64,000 bases of DNA, from positions 62,001 to 126,000 of the forward strand of contig CAIWFH010000081.1 in NCBI GenBank assembly GCA_903911925.1, given 5' to 3'. This DNA is from an uncultured Acidobacteriaceae bacterium (GTDB lineage Bacteria > Acidobacteriota > Terriglobia > Terriglobales > Acidobacteriaceae). Numbering within the stretch: position 1 is the first letter of the stretch; the number at the start of each line of letters is the position of its first letter. Of the stretch, positions 57,953-64,000 are shown one piece after another. The translations under genes and the position numbers were made by a program. A model generated the notes under the pieces. It was not told where the DNA came from. It saw only the letters and a program-made list of their open reading frames with translations, and searched no databases.

Positions 57953-59056
57953 GTGAGTTCATCTTTCAAGGTGTTGGCAACCAGCGAAGCAGGCGGGCGG
58001 CGCGGTCAGCTTGCCCTGCCCCACCGCACCGTCGAGACCCCGGTGTTCATGCCGGTGGGTACCGCAGGGACGGTCAAAGCTGTCCCGCAGGATGTGTTGG
58101 AGTCCCTGGGCGCCGAGATCATTCTTGGCAACACCTATCACCTTTACCTGCGCCCCGGGCATGAAGCTATCCGTCGCATGGGCGGCTTGCATCGCTTTAT
58201 CAGTTGGCCCCGCGCCATGCTCACAGACTCCGGCGGCTTTCAGGTTTTTTCGCTGAGCCAGTTGCGCAGGGTTTCGGACGAGGGCGTGCGTTTCCGTTCG
58301 CATTTGGACGGAAGCAGCCACTTCTTTACTCCCGAGCACTCGATGGACGTGCAGATCGCGCTGGGCGCAGATATTTGCATGGCTTTTGACGAGTGCACGG
58401 AATACCCTGCCGACCGCAATCGCGCGCAGGAGAGCCTGCGGCTGACGATGGCCTGGGCGCGGCGGTCGCTGGATCATTTCCGTGCGCATCGCGAAGAAGT
58501 GCCGTGGTGCGGCGAGTTCGAGGGCCGGTTACAGAGCCTGTTTGGCATTGTGCAGGGCGGCACCTACACCGACCTGCGCCGCGAGAGCGCGGAGCGGCTG
58601 ATCGAAATGGATTTTGACGGCTACGCCATCGGCGGCCTGAGCGTGGGTGAGCCGCGCGAAAAGACGCTGGAGATGATTGCCGAAGTGTTGCCGCTGCTGC
58701 CGGCAGACAAGCCGCGCTACCTGATGGGCGTGGGCTACCCAGACGAGATTGAGCAGTACTCCCGCATGGGCGTGGACATGATGGACTGTGTGCTGCCCAC
58801 CCGCGCCGCGCGGCACGGGCTGCTGTTTACCAGCGAAGGGCGCATGAACATCAAGAGCAAGCGGTACGCAGAAGACCAGGGCCCGCCTGATCCGGAGTGC
58901 GATTGCATGGTTTGCCGCCGCTACTCGCGCGCCTACCTGCGGCACCTGATGCATGCCGGCGAGGCGTTGTCAGCCACGCTCAACACGATCCATAATCTGG
59001 CATATTATCTGGGCATCATGCGGCGGGTGCGAAAGAGCCTTCAAACAGAGGGCTGA
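57953..59056 (+). CDS. tgt: tRNA-guanine(34) transglycosylase (queuine synthesis)
   Basis: Tgt swaps guanine 34 for preQ1 in tRNAs with GUN anticodons. The 367-residue TIM-barrel enzyme has Asp92 in MLTDSGGFQVFSL, the nucleophile Asp278 in MMDCVLPTRAARHG, and the zinc site CDCMVCRR with a later His in YLRHLMHAGE. Lengths and spacings are standard. The start is GTG 57953 (VSSSFKVLAT); no ATG is nearby. It stands alone, with a short gap to a convergent regulator gene. No other queuosine genes are in the window. Confidence 0.97.
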   Translation: MSSSFKVLATSEAGGRRGQLALPHRTVETPVFMPVGTAGTVKAVPQDVLESLGAEIILGNTYHLYLRPGHEAIRRMGGLHRFISWPRAMLTDSGGFQVFSLSQLRRVSDEGVRFRSHLDGSSHFFTPEHSMDVQIALGADICMAFDECTEYPADRNRAQESLRLTMAWARRSLDHFRAHREEVPWCGEFEGRLQSLFGIVQGGTYTDLRRESAERLIEMDFDGYAIGGLSVGEPREKTLEMIAEVLPLLPADKPRYLMGVGYPDEIEQYSRMGVDMMDCVLPTRAARHGLLFTSEGRMNIKSKRYAEDQGPPDPECDCMVCRRYSRAYLRHLMHAGEALSATLNTIHNLAYYLGIMRRVRKSLQTEG

Positions 59057-59067
59057 AGGCCCTCGCA

Positions 59068-59379
59068 CTAGCTGCTCATCGCCCCGCCCAGCAATTCCTT
59101 CAGCGCATGCACGTACTCCGCCAGCGCCTCGCGCCCGGCTTCCGTCATGCGATAGAGGGTTTGCGGCTTGCGTTGCACAAACTTCTTCTCACACGCCAGG
59201 TAGCCGGCCTCTTCAAGCTTCAGCAATTGCGCGCCCAAGTTGCCGTCGGTGGAAGCGGTTTTTGCCCGCAGCCAGGTGAACTCCGCCTCCTCGACGCCGG
59301 ATAGCAGCGAAAGCAAGGCCAGGCGCAGCTTGCCGTGGATCACCGGATTGAGGTAAGGCAGTTCAGGCATGAGCTTCAC
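59068..59379 (-). CDS. Winged-helix transcriptional regulator (HTH_34/PadR-like)
   Basis: The 103-residue protein has the fold of small winged-helix repressors: NPVIHGKLRLALLSLLSGVEEAEFTWL, then TDGNLGAQLLKLEEAGYLACEK as the recognition part, a wing (QRKPQTLYRMTEAGREAL) and a dimer helix. It overlaps the membrane protein gene upstream by 17 bases, so both are co-transcribed. A perfect palindrome in the promoter of that operon is a likely target for autoregulation. Such regulator/membrane-protein pairs are frequent in Acidobacteria. Confidence 0.9.
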   Translation of the reverse strand: MKLMPELPYLNPVIHGKLRLALLSLLSGVEEAEFTWLRAKTASTDGNLGAQLLKLEEAGYLACEKKFVQRKPQTLYRMTEAGREALAEYVHALKELLGGAMSS

Positions 59380-59953
59380 TTTGTCTTGCCTTGCGCGATT
59401 CGGCGACCATGCAGTAAATGCCGAAGACGATCTGGCAGAAGAAAATGGCGGCCAGAAACGCTATCGACGTCACGGTCTCAGAGCCAAAGCAGGCGGTCAC
59501 GGCCAGCGCCCACCACACCAGGGCGGAAGCAAACTGGAGCTTCCATTTCAGAATCAGGCTTGAAGTGGCGTTGGCCGTGCCCAGCATGGCGCCGATAATG
59601 GCCATGAAAACGTGGGACTCGTATCTGCCGCTGATGCCGAGAGAAAGCAGAACAGTGAACAGAGAGACGCCCATGGCCAGCCAGACAGCGCTGATGGCGC
59701 GACCGATGGTGGTCTCGGGCTGGTTGTGGCGCTGGCGCGAAAACGGCAACGCGGTCAGAATGGCAGAGACAATCATGGTTACCGGCCAGGCCAGGTTGCT
59801 GTGGCCCCAGGTGGACCAGGCGATGGCAACGTAATAGGCCACACCCCACAGAACAAATGTCCATCCCCAGCGCTCGGTGGTGCGCCGGCCTTCAGCGATC
59901 ATGGTTTCAATCAGGTTGAGCCGGTCTTTCAGTTCCAGATCTTCGTGAGTCAT
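59363..59953 (-). CDS. Membrane protein co-transcribed with the winged-helix regulator
   Basis: The 196 residues contain about five membrane helices (WTFVLWGVAYYVAIAWSTWG, LAWPVTMIVSAILTALPF, AISAVWLAMGVSLFTVLLSLGI, HVFMAIIGAMLGTANATSS, FASALVWWALAVTACFG). They follow an N-terminal cytoplasmic helix (DLELKDRLNLIETMIAEGRRT). The function is not known. It is the first gene behind the palindromic promoter and overlaps the regulator, which probably represses it. Confidence 0.8.
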   Translation of the reverse strand: MTHEDLELKDRLNLIETMIAEGRRTTERWGWTFVLWGVAYYVAIAWSTWGHSNLAWPVTMIVSAILTALPFSRQRHNQPETTIGRAISAVWLAMGVSLFTVLLSLGISGRYESHVFMAIIGAMLGTANATSSLILKWKLQFASALVWWALAVTACFGSETVTSIAFLAAIFFCQIVFGIYCMVAESRKARQSEAHA

Positions 59954-60005
59954 CGGATTCTCCTTTAGAGCGGTTCGGGCCCGTAGTGTTGTCCCCGTTG
60001 AGGAG

Positions 60006-60024
60006 TACTCTATAAAATAGAGTA
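60006..60024 (-). promoter_or_regulatory. Palindromic operator at the promoter of the membrane-protein/regulator operon
   Basis: TACTCTAT (60006-60013) and ATAGAGTA (60017-60024) form a perfect 8-bp inverted repeat around AAA. On the minus strand a TTGACT box (60030-60035) lies just upstream, and a TATAGA-like -10 falls inside the palindrome. A bound dimer would block transcription. The first start codon is 53 bases downstream. The adjacent winged-helix regulator is the likely ligand. Confidence 0.65.
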
Positions 60025-60066
60025 AAGAGAGTCAAGAAGAATTCGTGTGGTTTTCTTTTTTTAGGA

Positions 60067-62196
60067 TTAGCCGGCAGCGAGTGCGTGTGCCGGGGAGCCG
60101 GCGAGCCGCACACCATGCAGATGACTCGAGTGGGTTTCACTCAATGAGCCAAGTTCGTTTGCCACCCGCTTTACCACCCCGGCCCAGTCTCCGGGCGCCT
60201 TCTGGCGGAAGAGCCTCGCGGTAGGGTACCAGGGGGTGGTCTCGCGAAGCTGCATCCATCGCCAATCGGCGAGGTGGGGCAGCAGAATCCATACCGGCTT
60301 GCCCATAGCACCCGCCAGGTGAGCGATGCAGGTGTCTGTGGTGACGACCAGGTCTAGCGTGGCAATAAGCGCGGCAGTCTCGGCCAGATCGCTCTCGCCG
60401 CTCGAGCCATCCCACACAAAGACGCCGTCACCGATTGTTTTGAGCTGCTCCGCCGCAGGGCCTTTCTGCAGCGATATCCAGGTGACACCCGGTACCCGCA
60501 GCAGTGGCAGCAGCGCTCCTAAATTGGTCGACCGTTGGCGGTCCGCCTTGTAGCGCGGATTGCCCGCCCAGGCCAGCCCAGCGCGTAATTCGCCTCCCTC
60601 GGCGGGGAAATACGCACGTTTCTCCCGCGCGAGGGTAGGATCAGCGCCGATATACGCTCCCGTCCACGGCACGGTATCAACAGTGGTCCGGAATACGCCG
60701 GGCAGGCTGATCATCGGACACTCCAGGTCAAAGGCTGGCGGATTTTCTCCGAGCAAGGCCACTTCCGCGGCTCCGGCGCGGACCGCGGCCAGTGAGGCCA
60801 TGAGCCGCAAAACCGGAGCCTGCACCTGCAGGATCGGCACGCCGCCGCGAGCGGAAACCAACGTGGCATACCGGCAAAACTGGATGGTGTCGCCCAGTCC
60901 CTGCTCGGCGTGGAGCAGCACTCGGCGGCCGGCGAGAGGCTCGCCCCGCCAGCGTGTTCGATCAAATTTTCTAGGGGACCGGTAAACCTCGCGAAAGTGC
61001 CAGCGCGACTCGTAGTCTGCCCAGCCGCGCCGCCAGTCGCCAAGCCGAAGGCGCGTGAGGGCCAGGTTATAGAGCGCCCCGGCAGACTCTGGCGAGCGCT
61101 CGACGGCTGTTTCGTGCGCGCGCAGAGCTTCGCCGATTCGGCCCATGTCGAGCAGCGAGTTGCCCCTGTTTGAAGCCGCTGTCTTGTTGCCCAGCGCCTC
61201 GGCCTGCTCAAAGACCTTCACCGCCTCGGCAAAGTGGCCTTCCTGGTGCAAGAGAATGCCGTGCATATTCACGGCTTCGGCGTGATGGGGGTCGCGGGCC
61301 AAAGCCCAGCGCAGCCACGCCCACGCCCCGGCCAGGTCGCCCTCGTGCGCGCGGAACTGGCACCAGGCCACGTGAGTCTCAACCTGGTCAGGGTTCAGTG
61401 CGAATGCCTTGCGCAAGTGCGCCTCGGCTTCATCCGGAAGGCGCTGCTCCCGCTTGAGAATGGCCAGGTTTACCCATCCTGAAACCAGGTCGGGGCGCAG
61501 CTCCACGGCTCGCAGCAGGGCGGCCTCGGCATAGACTTCGCGACCTTGTCCGCGTAAAAGAGCGCCCAGGTTCATCCAGGCCGCGGCAAAGTCGGGCCGC
61601 ATGGCCAGGGCGCGGCGGTAGCGGGTCTCGGCCAATTTGAGCCCGCCCATGCGCGCCAGCACAAATCCAGCGGCAAACTCGGCCTCTGGCAGGCGGGGAT
61701 CAAGGTCGATGGCTTTTTCGTACTGGTCGAGGGCCTCGGTGTTTTTGCCGAGACACGCAAATGCATTTCCGAAGCCCACGCGCGCAGCCACCAGCGTTGG
61801 CTGGCGATGCAGGGCCAGTTGGAACTCGCGGATGGCTTCCTGCGCGTGGCCGGATGCCAGTTTCAGCTCGCCCAGGCCCATGCGGGCAAGCGCGTCCATG
61901 CCGTCAAGCTGCAGGGCTTTGAGGTAAGCTTTTTCAGCCTCGGCCGGCCGGTTGGCGGCCTTCAACGCCTGGCCTAGGGCCACACGCGCCGCCACCATTT
62001 TGGGAGCAGCAGAGACGGCGGCTTTGGCCATCTTGATTGCTGCTTCATTCTGATGGCTGGCCAGCGCAACCAGCGTAATGCCCACCAGCGCTTCGGGCTG
62101 GCGCGGGTTCTCGTTGAGCATGCGCTGATAGCCCAGCGCTACCTCAGTTAACCGTTCTGTCCAATCGCCTGCTGAATGATTCCCAGGTTCCCGCAT
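60067..62196 (-). CDS. TPR-repeat protein fused to a glycosyltransferase-9-like domain
   Basis: The 709 residues split into two parts. The N-terminal roughly 400 hold about 10 tetratricopeptide units (examples: ALVGITLVALASHQNEAAIKM, AARVALGQALKAANRPAEAEKAY, ALYNLALTRLRLGDWRRGWADYE). The C-terminal roughly 290 resemble the ADP-heptose/GT9-like fold: VLLHAEQGLGDTIQFCRYATLV early, LRAGLAWAGNPRYKADRQRS, WISLQKGPA, and DLVVTTDTCIAHLAGAMGKPVWILLP, which matches the nucleotide-sugar-binding end. The combination is known for TPR-GT9-like proteins. It is perhaps a glycosyltransferase acting on cell-surface or protein glycans. The active site was not confirmed. It stands between the trehalase and the membrane-protein operon. 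Confidence 0.87.
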   Translation of the reverse strand: MREPGNHSAGDWTERLTEVALGYQRMLNENPRQPEALVGITLVALASHQNEAAIKMAKAAVSAAPKMVAARVALGQALKAANRPAEAEKAYLKALQLDGMDALARMGLGELKLASGHAQEAIREFQLALHRQPTLVAARVGFGNAFACLGKNTEALDQYEKAIDLDPRLPEAEFAAGFVLARMGGLKLAETRYRRALAMRPDFAAAWMNLGALLRGQGREVYAEAALLRAVELRPDLVSGWVNLAILKREQRLPDEAEAHLRKAFALNPDQVETHVAWCQFRAHEGDLAGAWAWLRWALARDPHHAEAVNMHGILLHQEGHFAEAVKVFEQAEALGNKTAASNRGNSLLDMGRIGEALRAHETAVERSPESAGALYNLALTRLRLGDWRRGWADYESRWHFREVYRSPRKFDRTRWRGEPLAGRRVLLHAEQGLGDTIQFCRYATLVSARGGVPILQVQAPVLRLMASLAAVRAGAAEVALLGENPPAFDLECPMISLPGVFRTTVDTVPWTGAYIGADPTLAREKRAYFPAEGGELRAGLAWAGNPRYKADRQRSTNLGALLPLLRVPGVTWISLQKGPAAEQLKTIGDGVFVWDGSSGESDLAETAALIATLDLVVTTDTCIAHLAGAMGKPVWILLPHLADWRWMQLRETTPWYPTARLFRQKAPGDWAGVVKRVANELGSLSETHSSHLHGVRLAGSPAHALAAG

Positions 62197-62360
62197 CGCA
62201 AAGCTTCCAGTTCAACAAACTGAAAACTAGAGCCTATGCGCTTGTGACTCAACGGGAAACTGCCCTGTCCGAACTTTTTATCTGCAAGGAATTCCCGTTT
62301 TCTCAGCTGGTTTGATTTCGGGACTTCGCTAGCCAGAGCGCATCTGCGGAGGAATCCGTC

Positions 62361-63998
62361 TTATTTCACGCCCTGCACTTCCTTCATCTTCAGGTATACC
62401 CCGTTGGTCCATCCGAAACCGATTACATACGACTTGTAACCGGTGCTTACTTGCACGTCGGCGTCGCCGGCGACTACGTTGTACTTCTCGCGAATCGTGC
62501 CGTCCCGCGCAAAGCCCGCATCCACAGTCGCGTCAAAGGCCCGCGCAATCCGCGCCGCATCGGCCCGATGCCCGGTTGCCTCAAGCCCCGCCACGGCGAT
62601 CCAATTGGTCGGCGCCCAGCCGAACGGCTCATCCCATTGCAGCCCAGTGTTGGTGTTGCTCATCGACAGGCCGCCGGGCCGCTCGAAGAGATTGAGTTGC
62701 TTCACCATCTCCGCAGCCTGCTCGCGCGTAGCCACGCCTGCCCACAAAGGATAAAGCGAAGTGATATACGCACAAGTCGATGTGCGCGCATGCGTATAGT
62801 CGAAGTCCGCGAAAACGCCCTCCTTTGGCCGCCACATATAACGCTGCATGGCCGCGGTGCGCAGGTCGGCGCGGTGGTTCCAGTGGAGAGCGTCCTTGGG
62901 CTTCGCCAGCAGATGAGCGATGTGGGCCAGGTCGCGCTCATAGCGGTAGAGCAGGCTGTTCAGGCACACCGGCGCATAGTGATGCGCTGCGCCGCTGAAA
63001 GGGCCGAACCTGAAACTCGGATCGAAGCCCGACTCGCGCATCGCCCGGTCGCCCACGTAGAAATCCTTGCTGAGCCTGTAGCCCCCGGCCCACGCGCGCA
63101 TGCAGACCGAGCTGGCCTGCAAATCGCAACTGCTCTGCTTGAGCCGCGCGGCCTCTGTAACATCGGGATGCTCCGATCCCTTCACCAGGAATCCATCGCC
63201 GCCCTCCTTCGGGTGTGCGATCAACCACCGGATCACATCCGGGTAGTAGGTGCTGTCGTCCGACATCTCTGGGACCGGGCCGCTTCCAAAGTCGAAGTAG
63301 CGCGCCAGCCCCGTGGTGCCTGCCAGGTGCTCGGGCCGCGTCCAAGTCGAGTAGTCCTTTTGCGCCAGTTCGTAGGCGTGCTCCAGCCATGCCCTGGCCG
63401 CGATTCGGCCAGCCGGGGTAGCGGGAAAACTCGCCGGATTCTCATGCACCGCGCGAATCATCGAAGTCAGAAACGGCGGCTGCGAGCGCGTCAGGTAGTA
63501 AGTGCGGTTGGCGTTCAGCACCGCTCCGTAGTGCTCGATCTCGAAGAGGAAGTTATCGACCATGCCCTTGGCCAGTGCCTCCTTGTGATCGGCTTCCAGT
63601 CCGAGAAGAATGAAGTAACTGTCCCACCCGTACATCTCATTGAACCGCCCGCCGGGGACGACGTACGGATTGGGCAGGTACAGCAGGCCCGCAGCAGGCA
63701 GTGCTTCGGGACGCAGGTCGCCGAGTTTTTCAATGCGCTTTGGCAGCGCAACTACCTTTACGTGGCACTTCGGTTCAAGATCGAATACCTCCGGCGGCAC
63801 ACCCAATTCGGCGGGCACATAAAGAACTGGCTCGGCTGTGACCTTGATGTCCACCAGCGAGTGGCAGTCGGTCATCGACCGGGTAAGCGTCTCCCAGGCG
63901 CTATGGATGTAGCTGAGCGTGGCCTCGGGGTTCGGCTGCTGGGCAACTGAATTTACGCTTGCCACAATCGCAAGCAGCAGGGAGAAGAGCAATCTCAT
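62361..63998 (-). CDS. Secreted trehalase, glycoside hydrolase family 37
   Basis: The enzyme splits trehalose into two glucose molecules, here outside the cytoplasm. The 545-residue protein has a Sec signal peptide (RLLFSLLLAIVASVNSVAQ). The GH37 signatures are PGGRFNEMYGWDSYFILLGL and QWDEPFGWAPTNW. The putative catalytic Asp is in RESGFDPSFRFG and the Glu in IREKYNVV. Family lengths are 500-560, so it is complete; the start is at 63998. It lies 160 bases upstream of the TPR-glycosyltransferase gene on the same strand. Whether they share a transcript is unclear. Confidence 0.95.
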   Translation of the reverse strand: MRLLFSLLLAIVASVNSVAQQPNPEATLSYIHSAWETLTRSMTDCHSLVDIKVTAEPVLYVPAELGVPPEVFDLEPKCHVKVVALPKRIEKLGDLRPEALPAAGLLYLPNPYVVPGGRFNEMYGWDSYFILLGLEADHKEALAKGMVDNFLFEIEHYGAVLNANRTYYLTRSQPPFLTSMIRAVHENPASFPATPAGRIAARAWLEHAYELAQKDYSTWTRPEHLAGTTGLARYFDFGSGPVPEMSDDSTYYPDVIRWLIAHPKEGGDGFLVKGSEHPDVTEAARLKQSSCDLQASSVCMRAWAGGYRLSKDFYVGDRAMRESGFDPSFRFGPFSGAAHHYAPVCLNSLLYRYERDLAHIAHLLAKPKDALHWNHRADLRTAAMQRYMWRPKEGVFADFDYTHARTSTCAYITSLYPLWAGVATREQAAEMVKQLNLFERPGGLSMSNTNTGLQWDEPFGWAPTNWIAVAGLEATGHRADAARIARAFDATVDAGFARDGTIREKYNVVAGDADVQVSTGYKSYVIGFGWTNGVYLKMKEVQGVK

Positions 63999-64000
63999 CG

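Noticed and set aside
62451..63950. A 499-codon open frame on the plus strand
   Set aside because: It is opposite the GH37 trehalase, which has unmistakable signatures. The product is Arg-rich and has no recognisable motif.

Overview
The window looks like a chromosomal segment of a free-living Acidobacteriota bacterium, most likely class Terriglobia (subdivision 1). This is inferred from the high-GC coding bias, the many secreted Sec/Tat proteins and glycoside hydrolases, carboxypeptidase-regulatory plus TonB receptor architecture, Gfo/Idh/MocA oxidoreductases with Tat leaders, and short dispersed palindromic repeats between genes. No transposase, integrase, phage gene, CRISPR array or rRNA was seen. 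Housekeeping genes (leuA, purL-purF, dnaB, folK, tgt, a tRNA-Leu) are mixed with accessory genes.

Layout. 1-2.8 kb: an FAD oxidoreductase (cut by the window edge) divergent from a type III polyketide synthase and a methyltransferase, a compact natural-product locus. 2.9-7.4 kb: a secreted unknown, a DUF2306-type membrane protein, an AraC-type regulator, and a secreted NTF2-like protein plus an aldo/keto reductase. 7.4-9.5 kb: leuA behind what reads as a complete transcription-attenuation leader: promoter, Leu-rich leader peptide, mutually exclusive antiterminator and terminator. 9.7-12.4 kb: two translationally coupled secreted amidohydrolases.

12.7-29.7 kb is the most distinctive region. 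Two secreted multicopper-oxidase-like proteins are followed by a 3178-residue secreted mosaic (cupredoxin-like, SdrD-like, TIG, parallel beta-helix and three ASPM-SPD2-Hydin-like repeats), then a small secreted protein and, after a gap, a histidine kinase and response regulator. The copper-ligand motifs are spread over the two oxidase-like proteins, and the giant one has none that I can see. I infer an extracellular oxidation system, loosely resembling the large multicopper proteins linked to Mn(II) oxidation; the substrate cannot be read from sequence.

29.9-42.6 kb: tRNA-Leu(CAA), a Tat-exported beta-helix protein, the purL-purF pair (PurF has an unusually long propeptide region carrying a dispersed-repeat-like segment), a probably frameshifted coiled-coil gene, dnaB, a LexA/CI-like regulator, a zinc-ribbon/sigma-like gene pair and a lone cyclic-nucleotide-binding domain. 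42.7-54.7 kb: a Tat-exported unknown divergent from a mutarotase-like protein, a small ORF coupled to a Gfo oxidoreductase, an ECF sigma factor with three membrane proteins, a GH3 glycosidase with a PA14-like insert, folK and a TonB-dependent receptor overlapping it. 54.7-64 kb: repeat-rich intergenic DNA, a TonB-C protein, a Tat-type Gfo oxidoreductase, tgt, a membrane protein/winged-helix regulator pair behind a palindromic operator, a TPR-glycosyltransferase fusion and a GH37 trehalase.
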